From: Lacustribacter sp964460315 | Lineage (GTDB): Bacteria > Pseudomonadota > Gammaproteobacteria > Burkholderiales > Burkholderiaceae_A | Assembly (NCBI GenBank): GCA_964460315.1 | Contig: CAYWPQ010000005.1 | Span: 25,415-89,414 of the forward strand | Reading direction: 5' to 3' | Length of the DNA: 64,000 nucleotides | Shown: positions 51,931 through 60,729 of the stretch, piece by piece | How positions within the stretch are numbered: the stretch's first letter is position 1 | How the letters are laid out: each line of letters opens with the position of its first letter | Position numbers and translations under genes: made by a program | Notes under the pieces: generated by a model | What the model saw: the letters and a program-made list of their open reading frames with translations, nothing else | What the model was told of the DNA's origin: nothing | Databases searched by the model: none

Positions 51931-52706
51931 TGTTCTGGGTCGTCATTCCTGCAAGGCGTGCATCGAGCCGTCTGCCGAATAAACCGCTCGCCGACATCGG
52001 CGGTGCGCCGATGGTGGTACGGGTGGCCGAGCAGGCGAAGAAAAGTGGTGCAGACCGCGTGATCGTGGCCACCGATGATGACGAGATTCGTCATGCCGTA
52101 GAGCAGCATCATGTCGAAGCGATGCTGACCCGAACGGATCACCCAAGTGGTACCGATCGAATTGCCGAAGTTGCCAAGTCGCTCCGGGCGCCTGCCGATC
52201 AGATTCTGATCAATGTGCAGGGCGATGAGCCTCTGATCGAACCCGAGCTGATCGCCCAGGTTGCTCAGACCCTGCATCAGTCGACGAAGGCCTGGGTGGC
52301 CACAGCCGCCACACCGATTCGTGACGCCGCGATGGCTCAAAGTATTCATGTGGTGAAGGTGGTGTGTAATGCCCATCGTCAGGCGCTTTACTTTTCGCGT
52401 GCCCCGATCCCATTTGATCGCGACGGATGGCAAGACCTTTCGGGAGTGGGCATGACGGCGTCAGCGGGTAAGACGCCACTTTTGCGCCACATTGGCATCT
52501 ACGGCTTTCGTGCCTTCGCCCTCCAAGAATTTGTGCGCTGGCCGGCCTGTGCTCTTGAGGGCACGGAACAGCTCGAGCAGCTTCGATGGCTGTGGCATGG
52601 TCAGACGATCGCGGTGCACATCACCGAGAACTCACCCCACGCAGGGGTGGACACCCCCGAGGACCTTCAGCGGGTTCGCGCCCTCTGGGCAACCCGTCGC
52701 CCATGA
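51930..52706 (+). CDS. kdsB: 3-deoxy-manno-octulosonate cytidylyltransferase
   Basis: KdsB activates Kdo with CTP for lipopolysaccharide assembly. The 258-residue protein has VVIPARRASSRLPNKPL (nucleotide loop), VATDDDEI, TRTDHPSGTDRIAEV and INVQGDEPLI with metal-binding Asp. YFSRAPIPFDRD, HIGIYGFR and EQLEQLRWLWHG complete the substrate site. The start overlaps the trm112 stop. adk follows after 39 bp with its own ribosome-binding site. Confidence 0.97.
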   Translation: MFWVVIPARRASSRLPNKPLADIGGAPMVVRVAEQAKKSGADRVIVATDDDEIRHAVEQHHVEAMLTRTDHPSGTDRIAEVAKSLRAPADQILINVQGDEPLIEPELIAQVAQTLHQSTKAWVATAATPIRDAAMAQSIHVVKVVCNAHRQALYFSRAPIPFDRDGWQDLSGVGMTASAGKTPLLRHIGIYGFRAFALQEFVRWPACALEGTEQLEQLRWLWHGQTIAVHITENSPHAGVDTPEDLQRVRALWATRRP

Positions 52707-52745
52707 CGCTAGAATGGGTTCAAAACCAACAAGGAGACAGAGCCC

Positions 52746-53399
52746 ATGCGGATCATCTTGCTAGGCCCACCGGGCGCGGGTAAGGGTACCCAGGCCACAT
52801 TCATTACCCAGCGCTACAGCATCCCCCAGATTTCAACGGGTGACATGCTCCGAGCCGCAGTGAAAGCGGGCACTCCTCTTGGCGTTGCCGCCAAACAAAT
52901 CATGGACAGTGGTGGGCTCGTCAGCGATGACATCATTATCAATCTGGTGAAAGAACGTCTGACGCAGAGCGATTGTGCCGCAGGCTATTTGTTTGACGGT
53001 TTTCCAAGAACCATTCCGCAAGCCCAGGCCATGAAGGATGCGTCCGTTCGGCTCGATGCCGTTTTGGAAATTAGCGTTCCGGACTCCGACATCATTGACC
53101 GCATGAGCGGCCGCCGGGTTCATGTGGCAAGCGGCCGCACTTACCACATCAGATTTAACCCGCCCAAGATCGAGGGCAAGGATGACCTGACCGGTGAGCC
53201 TTTGATTCAGCGAGACGACGACCTGGAATCCACCGTCCGCAAACGCCTTGATATTTATCACAGCCAAACCAAGCCGCTGGTTGATTTCTATAAAAACTGG
53301 GCCGCATCCGGGGACACCGCAGCGCCCAAGGTCACCACCATCTCAGGCGTTGGCGCCGTGGATGCCATCACCCAACGCATTCAAGAAGCCCTGCGCTAA
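52746..53399 (+). CDS. adk: Adenylate kinase
   Basis: Adk interconverts ATP, AMP and ADP. The 217-residue long-form enzyme has the P-loop GPPGAGKGTQ, the AMP-binding STGDMLRAA and FDGFPRTIPQA, and a LID domain with GRRVHVASGRTYH and DDLTGEPLIQRDDD. The four LID cysteines found in zinc-binding forms are absent. AAGGAGACAG lies eight nt before the ATG. Convergent with the DUF3579 gene, 4 bp apart. Confidence 0.98.
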   Translation: MRIILLGPPGAGKGTQATFITQRYSIPQISTGDMLRAAVKAGTPLGVAAKQIMDSGGLVSDDIIINLVKERLTQSDCAAGYLFDGFPRTIPQAQAMKDASVRLDAVLEISVPDSDIIDRMSGRRVHVASGRTYHIRFNPPKIEGKDDLTGEPLIQRDDDLESTVRKRLDIYHSQTKPLVDFYKNWAASGDTAAPKVTTISGVGAVDAITQRIQEALR

Positions 53400-53403
53400 G
53401 TTT

Positions 53404-53724
53404 TTAAGGCCCGTGAATGACGCAGGCTTCGACAAACGGTAGGTCGTTGTCCTTCGCAAAGTTGCGAACAAATTCCATGGCCATGGGTTCGATCAGTTCG
53501 AGCCGCTCGTCCACCGCAACGCATTTCACATTCCCCACCATCACCGGATGCACATAAGGGGAATACTGCAGGGGCGCACCTGAGATGGCTCTTGGCCCTT
53601 TCGGACGGAAGGCTGACATCACACCACAAAGACGCTCGGCCCAGTCACTCGGGCGAAAGACCTTGCCCGAGTGGGTCACGCCTTCAATCAGGTATTGCTT
53701 GGGGGCTAACAATGGGCTTGGCAC
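53404..53724 (-). CDS. DUF3579 family protein
   Basis: The protein (106 residues from GTG 53724) matches the betaproteobacterial DUF3579 family. Visible are QYLIEGVTHSGKVFRPSDWAE near the start, RLCGVMSAF, YSPYVHPVMVGNVKCVAVD and the end FVRNFAKDNDLPFVEACVI. No function is known. I chose the GTG because TGGAAG lies four nt upstream and it gives the family's usual length; a longer frame to 53841 would run into the argD gene. Divergent from argD. Confidence 0.85.
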   Translation of the reverse strand: MPSPLLAPKQYLIEGVTHSGKVFRPSDWAERLCGVMSAFRPKGPRAISGAPLQYSPYVHPVMVGNVKCVAVDERLELIEPMAMEFVRNFAKDNDLPFVEACVIHGP

Positions 53725-53792
53725 AAAGCTTCCAGGGGCGAAACGAACTGAAACAGGTATTCTATAGGGTTCGAGATTCCGATTTGAAACCA

Positions 53793-54995
53793 ATGCTGGG
53801 GACAACTGCTTTGAACTCACCCGTGATGCCGACCTATGCACGTCAGCCCGTGGCTTTTAGCCACGGAGAAGGCGTGTGGCTTTGGGACACCGACGGGCGG
53901 CGCTACCTCGACGCCCTTTCGGGCATCGCGGTCAACACACTGGGACACAACCATCCCCGGCTTGTCGAAGGCTTGCGCGACCAGGTGGGGAAACTGATTC
54001 ACACCTCGAACCTCTACGAAGTTCCGCTGCAGACGGAACTGGCTGCCGAACTGGTTCGTCTCTCCGGCATGACCAATGTGTTTTTCTGCAATTCAGGGCT
54101 TGAGGCCAATGAGGCCGCCATTAAATTGGCCCGCAAGCACGGCCACCGGCTTGGCTTTGACCGCCCAAAGATCATCGTATTTGAGCGGGCCTTTCACGGC
54201 CGCTCGCTGGCCACCCTTTCCGCGACAGGCAACGACAAAGTTCAGAAAGGCTTTGAGCCCCTGGTCGAAGGATTTGTTCGCGTTCCGATGAATGAGATTC
54301 ATACGATCCATCGCTATGCCGAACGTCATCCCGACATCAGCGCCGTTTTCCTTGAAACCATTCAAGGCGAAGGAGGCATCCGACCGTCGGACATTCAATT
54401 TCTAAAACAGCTCCGCGAACTCTGCACGTCCAAGCACTGGCTGCTCATGCTCGACGAGGTTCAATGTGGCGTGGGGCGCACCGGAAAATGGTTTGCCCAC
54501 CAGTGGGCCGACATCATTCCTGACGTTATGCCCCTGGCCAAGGGACTGGGATCGGGCGTTCCCATCGGTGCGGTGGTGACCCATGGCATCGCGTCGTCGA
54601 TCTTCGAACCCGGCAACCATGGCACCACCTTTGGTGGCAACCCGTTGGCGATGCGCGCAGGGCTTGAGACGATTCGTGCCGTCGAGGCGGAAGGGCTCCT
54701 CGCCAACGCCTCGGTCCGCGGTGAACAGCTTCGACAAGGACTGGCCCAAGCCTTTCATGGCTTGAAAGCAGTGCAAGAAATTCGGGGGCATGGATTGATG
54801 ATCGGCATTGAGCTTGACCGGCCCTGCGGCCCCATCGTGGCCATGGCGCGCGAGGCGGGGCTCCTGCTGAATGTGACTGCTGAGCGAGTGATCCGTCTTC
54901 TCCCTGCCCTCACCTTGCGTGAAGAGGAAGCAGCCGAGATCCTTGCCCGCCTGATTCCCGTGGTGCATGCGTTCTTGCAAAAGGACCATTCATGA
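53793..54995 (+). CDS. argD: Acetylornithine aminotransferase
   Basis: ArgD transaminates N-acetylglutamate semialdehyde to N-acetylornithine with PLP. The protein has GVWLWDTDGRRYLDALSGIA, FFCNSGLEANEAAIKLAR, FHGRSLATLSATG, LMLDEVQCGVGRTGK with the PLP-pyridine Asp, LAKGLGSGVPIGA containing the Schiff-base Lys, and GTTFGGNPLA. The start is uncertain: ATG 53793 (400 residues), TTG 53811 with GGGGA upstream, or ATG 53826; none has a strong Shine-Dalgarno. The stop overlaps the argF ATG (ATGA). Confidence 0.94.
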   Translation: MLGTTALNSPVMPTYARQPVAFSHGEGVWLWDTDGRRYLDALSGIAVNTLGHNHPRLVEGLRDQVGKLIHTSNLYEVPLQTELAAELVRLSGMTNVFFCNSGLEANEAAIKLARKHGHRLGFDRPKIIVFERAFHGRSLATLSATGNDKVQKGFEPLVEGFVRVPMNEIHTIHRYAERHPDISAVFLETIQGEGGIRPSDIQFLKQLRELCTSKHWLLMLDEVQCGVGRTGKWFAHQWADIIPDVMPLAKGLGSGVPIGAVVTHGIASSIFEPGNHGTTFGGNPLAMRAGLETIRAVEAEGLLANASVRGEQLRQGLAQAFHGLKAVQEIRGHGLMIGIELDRPCGPIVAMAREAGLLLNVTAERVIRLLPALTLREEEAAEILARLIPVVHAFLQKDHS

Positions 54996-55918
54996 TGACC
55001 GGGCTTCGCCACTTTCTGCAGTTTAAGGACCTGAGCGCCAAGGAATACGACTATCTCTTTGCGCGCACGCGCATCATCAAAGACCGATTCAAACGGTATG
55101 TGCGTCACATGCCCCTCATGGACCGAACGCTGGTCATGATCTTCGAGAAAGCCTCCACGCGCACTCGGCTCTCCTTTGAGGCTGGCATGCATCAGCTGGG
55201 GGGTGCCGCCATTTATCTCAACACCCGTGACACCCAGCTTGGTCGGGGCGAACCGGTTGAAGACGCTGCGCAGGTCATCTCACGAATGTGTGACCTCGTG
55301 ATGATTCGCACCTATGAACAGACCATTGTCGAACGCTTTTCATCGCATTCTCGCGTGCCCGTCATCAACGGGCTGACCAACGAATACCACCCCTGCCAGA
55401 TCCTTGCTGACATCTTCACGTTCATCGAACACCGTGGGTCCATTCGGGGAAAAACGGTGGCCTGGATTGGTGACTCAAACAATGTCTGCAACACCTGGCT
55501 TCAGGCGGCAGAACTCCTTGACTTCCAGGTGCGCGTCTCCACCCCACCCGGCTACGAGGTCGAGCCCGAAAGGGCAGGCCTGCTTTCGAATGGCCATTTC
55601 CAAGAATTTGCTGACCCCATGGAAGCCGCGCGTGGCGCCGATCTTGTCACCACCGATGTCTGGACATCCATGGGCTTCGAGGCCGAAAACGAGGCGCGAA
55701 TCAAAGACTTCGCCGACTGGATGGTCGACGACGACATGATGAAGGTTGCCAATCCCCAAGCGCTCTTCATGCATTGCCTTCCCGCTCACCGTGGTGAAGA
55801 GGTCAGCGCCGAGGTGATCGATGGCCCTCAGAGTGTGGTCTGGGAGGAGGCGGAAAATCGCCTGCATGTCCAAAAAGCGCTGATGGAATTTCTGCTCCTG
55901 GGTCCCATTCAAGACTAG
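54992..55918 (+). CDS. argF: Ornithine carbamoyltransferase
   Basis: ArgF makes citrulline from ornithine and carbamoyl phosphate. The 308-residue protein has the carbamoyl phosphate motif STRTR (55-59), YHPCQ for the active-site loop, WIGDSNNVCNTW, DVWTSMGFE and FMHCLPAHRGEE with the ornithine-binding Cys. Length is typical. It starts in the argD stop codon; a second ATG immediately follows the first. argG is next after a 102-bp gap without a visible terminator. Confidence 0.97.
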   Translation: MMTGLRHFLQFKDLSAKEYDYLFARTRIIKDRFKRYVRHMPLMDRTLVMIFEKASTRTRLSFEAGMHQLGGAAIYLNTRDTQLGRGEPVEDAAQVISRMCDLVMIRTYEQTIVERFSSHSRVPVINGLTNEYHPCQILADIFTFIEHRGSIRGKTVAWIGDSNNVCNTWLQAAELLDFQVRVSTPPGYEVEPERAGLLSNGHFQEFADPMEAARGADLVTTDVWTSMGFEAENEARIKDFADWMVDDDMMKVANPQALFMHCLPAHRGEEVSAEVIDGPQSVVWEEAENRLHVQKALMEFLLLGPIQD

Positions 55919-56020
55919 TGCCATGCCGCAAGCGCCTCATCATGAACAAAACCTTGTCGTCCTCAAGTCGCACCCACCTCTTTTTGCTCTCCTTCCGTTG
56001 ACCTTTAACCCTGATTGATC

Positions 56021-57331
56021 ATGCCTCCTAAAAAATCGTCGTCCACAAAAAAATCCTCGGCTGTGAAAAAACCCACCTCGTCCGTGACTCGAGTGCGTCC
56101 AGCCGCTGCCAAAAAGACCTCCGTCAAAAAGGTGGTGCTGGCGTATTCCGGGGGGCTCGACACCTCCGTCATTCTTAAATGGCTGCAGGACGAATACGAC
56201 TGCGAAGTCATCACCTTCACCGCCGATATTGGACAAGGTGAGGAACTCGAGCCTGCTCGCAAGAAGGCCGAGAAATTCGGCATTAAGAAAATCTACATCG
56301 ATGATCTGCGCGAGGAGTTTGTTCGCGATTTTGTTTTCCCCATGTTCCGCGCCAACACGGTCTATGAAGGCGAATACCTGCTCGGCACTTCCATCGCGCG
56401 CCCCCTGATTGCCAAGCGCATGATTGAGATTGCCAAGAAAGAAAAGGCCGATGCGATCTCGCATGGGGCCACAGGAAAGGGCAATGACCAGGTTCGTTTT
56501 GAACTCGGTGCCTATGCCCTGATGCCCAACATTAAAGTGATTGCCCCCTGGCGCGAGTGGGATCTTCTCTCCCGCGACAAGCTTCTGGCCTACGCTGACC
56601 AACACGGCATTCCCGTGGATTACAAGAAGCGTAAAGGTGAGGCGCCGTTTTCGATGGATGCCAACCTTTTGCATATCTCGTATGAAGGTGGTGTCCTCGA
56701 AGATCCCAATCGCGAGCCCCCCGCCGAAGGGATGTGGCGGCTTACCGTGCCCCTTGAAAAAGCGCCCAACAAGCCCGAGGTGGTGGAGCTTGAATTTGCC
56801 AAGGGCGACCTGATCGCCATCAACGGCAAGAAAATGAAGGCCCATGAACTTCTGATCACCCTCAACACCATGGGTGGCCGACACGGCATTGGCCGGCTTG
56901 ACCTCGTCGAGAACCGGTACGTTGGCATGAAGTCGCGCGGCTGCTACGAAACGCCAGGCGGGACCATTTTGCTCCGGGCCCACCGCGCCATTGAGTCGCT
57001 CACCCTGGACCGTGAAGTCGCCCACCTCAAAGACGACCTCATGCCCCGATACGCCAGCGCTGTCTACAACGGCTACTGGTGGTCACCCGAGCGGATCGCC
57101 ATGCAGACACTGATTGACCATACCCAACAAGTGGTCAACGGCACCGTTCGTCTCAAGCTCTACAAGGGCACGGTGACGGTGATTGGACGAAGCTCCAAGA
57201 ACTCCCTGTTCGACGCGAAGATCTCAACCTTTGATGATGATGGTGGCGCCTACAACCAGGCCGACGCAGGAGGCTTCATCAAGCTCAATGCGTTACGCAT
57301 GAGAATTGCCGCCCAGAAAAACCGGAGATAG
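56021..57331 (+). CDS. argG: Argininosuccinate synthase with basic N-terminal tail
   Basis: ArgG joins citrulline and aspartate using ATP. The ATP-binding motif AYSGGLDTS is at residues 41-49, followed by TFTADIGQGEELEPARKKA, GATGKGNDQVRFE and EAPFSMDANLLH, as in the short-type enzyme. Unusually, about 37 residues rich in Lys, Ser, Ala, Thr and Pro precede the first strand; the family normally starts some 5-10 residues before it. No ATG lies between 56021 and the core, but GTG codons do (for example in SVTRVRPAA), so a later start cannot be excluded. No Shine-Dalgarno is evident before 56021. 436 residues as annotated. Confidence 0.95.
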   Translation: MPPKKSSSTKKSSAVKKPTSSVTRVRPAAAKKTSVKKVVLAYSGGLDTSVILKWLQDEYDCEVITFTADIGQGEELEPARKKAEKFGIKKIYIDDLREEFVRDFVFPMFRANTVYEGEYLLGTSIARPLIAKRMIEIAKKEKADAISHGATGKGNDQVRFELGAYALMPNIKVIAPWREWDLLSRDKLLAYADQHGIPVDYKKRKGEAPFSMDANLLHISYEGGVLEDPNREPPAEGMWRLTVPLEKAPNKPEVVELEFAKGDLIAINGKKMKAHELLITLNTMGGRHGIGRLDLVENRYVGMKSRGCYETPGGTILLRAHRAIESLTLDREVAHLKDDLMPRYASAVYNGYWWSPERIAMQTLIDHTQQVVNGTVRLKLYKGTVTVIGRSSKNSLFDAKISTFDDDGGAYNQADAGGFIKLNALRMRIAAQKNRR

Positions 57332-57337
57332 ACCGCC

Positions 57338-57823
57338 ATGCCCTCGTTTGACGCCACCCTTGAGGCCGATCAGGCCGAACTACGCAACGCCGTCGATCAG
57401 ACGGCCAAGGAAATTGGTACCCGTTTTGATTTCAAAGGCTCGAGTGCCAAGGTTGAACACAAAGACCGAGAAGTCACACTCTATGCCGACAGTGACTTTC
57501 AGATTGGGCAGGTCCGCGATGTGCTGATTGCTAAATGCGCGAAGCGAAATGTGGATGTTCGCTTCCTGGACCTTGGAACGATTGAAAAAATCGGTGGCGA
57601 CAAGGTGAAACAGCTGATTAAGGTACGCCACGGCATCGCGGGCGATGACGCCAAGAAAATTGTTCGGATCATCAAGGACAGCAAGATGAAGGTGCAGGCC
57701 TCCATTCAGGGTGACGCGGTTCGCGTCACGGGTAACAAGCGTGACGACCTGCAAGAGGCCATTGCCATGCTGAAGAAGGAAGTGACCGAACTTCCGCTAA
57801 CGTTCGGGAATTTTCGCGACTAA
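57338..57823 (+). CDS. yajQ: YajQ family nucleotide-binding protein
   Basis: The 161-residue protein consists of two ferredoxin-like halves typical of YajQ: MPSFDATLEADQAELRNAVD at the start, RFDFKGSSAKVEHK, then KIVRIIKDSKMKVQASIQGDAVRVTG and LPLTFGNFRD at the end. Members bind cyclic di-GMP in some gammaproteobacteria (XC_3703-type) and possibly RNA; the role here is unknown. Seven bp after argG, so probably co-transcribed. Its stop directly abuts the stop of convergent folE2. Confidence 0.95.
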   Translation: MPSFDATLEADQAELRNAVDQTAKEIGTRFDFKGSSAKVEHKDREVTLYADSDFQIGQVRDVLIAKCAKRNVDVRFLDLGTIEKIGGDKVKQLIKVRHGIAGDDAKKIVRIIKDSKMKVQASIQGDAVRVTGNKRDDLQEAIAMLKKEVTELPLTFGNFRD

Positions 57824-58687
57824 TTAGGCGGCTGCCGGCCCCGAGACAATCCGCGCCCAGGCCGAGTGGTTGTGGATGGACTCGAAGTTTTCCGCCTCGA
57901 CGGTGAAGGCGGCAACACCGGGCAGGGACTTCACCGAAGTGGCGACATCGCGAACGAGATCCTCCACAAACTTCGGGTTGTCGTAGGCGCGCTCGGTCAC
58001 GTACTTCTCATCGGGACGCTTCAAAAGCCCCCAAAGCTCACACGAAGCCTGCGACTCCACGGTTCGAATCAAGGTTTCCACCGAAAGCAGCGATTGTGGA
58101 TCGAGTTCGGCGGCGACCGTGACCTCGGAACGCTGATTGTGGGCGCCGTAATCAGAGATCTCTTTTGAACATGGGCAAAGACTTTTCACCGGAACGCGAA
58201 CCTCGCACTGGATACGAGCGCGATCATGATCCTGACTGGCGATGAACCGGCAGCGATAGTCCATCATGCTCTCCACGCCACTCACGGGCGCAGCCTTCAG
58301 CATGAAAAACGGTAGCGACACATCGATGCATCCTGTTGGTGCGTCGAGACGCTTGAGCATGTCATCAAGGAGACCACGCATCGCCTGCGTTGAGAGGGCC
58401 ATGCCGCTCTGGTTCATGGACTCCAACATGGCAATGAATCGCGACATGTGGGTACCTTTCTGATCCGCGGGAAGCCCAACGCTCAGACTAAATTCAGCAA
58501 TCGACGCCTGCCGGCCCCCGCCCTCAAGCGCGATCACCACAGGGTAACGCACGCCACGGACCCCAACCTGCTCAATCGGAAGGTTGCGATGATCAACACT
58601 GCCCTGAACATCCGCCATGGCCTGGATGCCATTCATGGATGCAGCGCCAACTGCCGGCGCTCGGCCCAAGAGATCAGGAAAGTTCAT
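57824..58687 (-). CDS. folE2: GTP cyclohydrolase FolE2 (GTP cyclohydrolase IB)
   Basis: FolE2 converts GTP to 7,8-dihydroneopterin triphosphate for folate synthesis, using metals other than the obligate zinc of FolE. The 287-residue protein has VGVRGVRYPV, SLPADQKGTHMSRF-like GLPADQKGTHMSRFI, and PVKSLCPCSKEISDYGAHNQRS with the active-site cysteine and metal ligands. The ATG at 58687 overlaps the dxs stop (ATGA), which fixes the start despite an N-terminal extension of about 20 residues. Last gene of xseB-ispA-dxs-folE2. Confidence 0.95.
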   Translation of the reverse strand: MNFPDLLGRAPAVGAASMNGIQAMADVQGSVDHRNLPIEQVGVRGVRYPVVIALEGGGRQASIAEFSLSVGLPADQKGTHMSRFIAMLESMNQSGMALSTQAMRGLLDDMLKRLDAPTGCIDVSLPFFMLKAAPVSGVESMMDYRCRFIASQDHDRARIQCEVRVPVKSLCPCSKEISDYGAHNQRSEVTVAAELDPQSLLSVETLIRTVESQASCELWGLLKRPDEKYVTERAYDNPKFVEDLVRDVATSVKSLPGVAAFTVEAENFESIHNHSAWARIVSGPAAA

Positions 58688-60621
58688 GAGGCTGCTTTCA
58701 ATAATGCGGGACTCGATATTTTGCCTCGAACGAAGGCCTCAATGCCCTTGGCATCCAATCCCTCAAGGGCCAAAAGGGCTTGGTGATCGCCATGATCAAT
58801 GAAACGATCAGGCAGCCCAAGGTGGGCGATGGGCACCATCGGAATCGCGTCGCCAAGCTCAACAAGGGCCTCGGCGCATGCGGATCCAGCACCGCCCATG
58901 ACCACATGCTCTTCCACCGTCACAATCAGATCGTGACTGTTCGCCATGCGCTTGATCATGTCGAGATCAATGGGCTTAACAAAACGCATGTTGACCACCG
59001 TCGCGTCAAGCGCCTCCGCGGCAGCAAGCGAAGGCGTCACCATGGATCCAAAGGCAAGGATGGCCACCCGCTGCTGACCCTGAGGCCGAGCGGACTCACG
59101 CAGCAGTTCCGCCTGACCCACGGTGAGGGGGTCCAGGGTATGACCTGCATCCACTCCGGTGCCTGCGCCACGCGGATAGCGAACTGCTGAAGGGCCATCA
59201 ATCACAAGGCCCGTGCTTAACATCCGACGGCATTCCAGTTCATCTTTCGGAGCCATGATCACCATGTTGGGGACACAGCGCATGTAGGCGTAATCGTAGA
59301 TGCCGGCATGGGTTGCGCCATCGGCACCCACAAGCCCAGCCCGATCGATCGCAAACAAGACCGGGAGATTCTGCAAGGCGACGTCATGAATCAATTGATC
59401 GTAGCCACGCTGCAAAAAGGTGGAATAGATGGCCACCACGGGCCGCTGACCCTCGCAGGCGATACCTGCGGCGAAGGTGACGGCATGCTGTTCGGCAATG
59501 CCAACATCAAAATAGCGGTCTGGGAAGCGTTCTGCGAAAGCCTGCATTCCCGACCCCTCGCACATTGCGGGGGTGACCGCCATGACTCGGGGGTCGTGCT
59601 CGGCAGCGTCGCATAGCCACTGGCCGAAAATCTGGGAATAGGTTGGCTTGGCTGCCGCCTTCGGCGTAATGCCCACCTGGGGATCAAACTTGCCGGGGCC
59701 GTGGTAAAGAATGGGGTCGGCTTCGGCCTGGTGATAGCCCTGCCCCTTGCGCGTGATCACATGCAAAAAATGGGGGCCTTTTAATCCACGAAGATTTTGA
59801 AGCGTGGGCACCAGCGCATCCAGATCATGGCCATCGATCGGACCCACATAATTGAACCCAAGCTCTTCAAACAAGGTGCTCGGCATCAGCATGCCCTTCG
59901 CATGACCTTCAAAACGTTTGGCAAACTCAAGAACAGGCGGAATAGCCCCCAGAACCTGCTTGCCAAATTCACGAGCCGAGCGATAAAACCTTCCCGAAAG
60001 CAGGCGGGTGAGGTAGTTGCTTAGCGCGCCCACGGGCCGTGAGATGGACATGTCGTTGTCGTTCAGAATGACCAAGAGATCAAGGTCGGTATCCAGGCCG
60101 CCATTATTCAAGGCTTCAAACGCCATGCCACCGCTCAGCGCGCCATCGCCGATCACAGCGATATGTCGCCGCCGATTCGCACCGACGTGTTCCCCTTTGC
60201 ACTTGGAGGCCACGGCCATGCCCAGCGCTGCCGAAATGGACGTGGAGGAGTGCGCGGTACCAAAGGCGTCGTAGTCGCTCTCGGATCGCTTGGGGAAGCC
60301 AGAAATGCCCCCGAACTGTCGAAGGCCAGACATCTGGCCTCGTCGGCCAGTGAGAATCTTGTGAGGATAGCTCTGATGACCAACATCCCAGATCAAACGG
60401 TCATAGGGCAGCTGGTAGACATGATGGATCGCAATGGTGAGTTCAACGGTCCCAAGATTGGACGAGAGATGTCCTCCCGTTGACGAGACCGTATTCAGAA
60501 GAAATTCACGCAGCTCGGAGGCCAACGTTTTGAGCTGAGATCGATCCAACGCTCGCACATCGGCAGGCGTGTTGACCGACTGAAGCAGTTGTTGGCCCAT
60601 GCCTAATTGATCGTTTTCCAT
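58684..60621 (-). CDS. dxs: 1-deoxy-D-xylulose-5-phosphate synthase
   Basis: Dxs condenses pyruvate and glyceraldehyde 3-phosphate, the first step of the MEP isoprenoid pathway, with thiamine diphosphate. The protein has WDVGHQSYPHKILTGR, TAHSSTSISAALGMA, the ThDP motif GDGALSGGMAFEALNNGG, YVGPIDGHD, YFDVGIAEQHAVTFAAG and DRAGLVGADGATHAG. ATG 60621 gives 645 residues, near the usual 620-640; an in-frame ATG at 60678 would add 19 residues rich in Lys. ispA ends 108 bp upstream, the largest gap in this operon. Confidence 0.96.
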   Translation of the reverse strand: MENDQLGMGQQLLQSVNTPADVRALDRSQLKTLASELREFLLNTVSSTGGHLSSNLGTVELTIAIHHVYQLPYDRLIWDVGHQSYPHKILTGRRGQMSGLRQFGGISGFPKRSESDYDAFGTAHSSTSISAALGMAVASKCKGEHVGANRRRHIAVIGDGALSGGMAFEALNNGGLDTDLDLLVILNDNDMSISRPVGALSNYLTRLLSGRFYRSAREFGKQVLGAIPPVLEFAKRFEGHAKGMLMPSTLFEELGFNYVGPIDGHDLDALVPTLQNLRGLKGPHFLHVITRKGQGYHQAEADPILYHGPGKFDPQVGITPKAAAKPTYSQIFGQWLCDAAEHDPRVMAVTPAMCEGSGMQAFAERFPDRYFDVGIAEQHAVTFAAGIACEGQRPVVAIYSTFLQRGYDQLIHDVALQNLPVLFAIDRAGLVGADGATHAGIYDYAYMRCVPNMVIMAPKDELECRRMLSTGLVIDGPSAVRYPRGAGTGVDAGHTLDPLTVGQAELLRESARPQGQQRVAILAFGSMVTPSLAAAEALDATVVNMRFVKPIDLDMIKRMANSHDLIVTVEEHVVMGGAGSACAEALVELGDAIPMVPIAHLGLPDRFIDHGDHQALLALEGLDAKGIEAFVRGKISSPALLKAAS

Positions 60622-60729
60622 CCTTGCATCCGCCCTTTTTCGGTCATGCTTGACCTGTTTTTTTATCTCTGCCGGCATGTCTGACGGCTTGACTGCGAAA
60701 CACAGTCCGTATCTTGCCGAGCCAATCCA

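Noticed and set aside
55940..57025. 361-codon open frame opposite argG
   Set aside because: Shadow of the high-GC third-position pattern of argG; no ribosome-binding site or recognisable domain.
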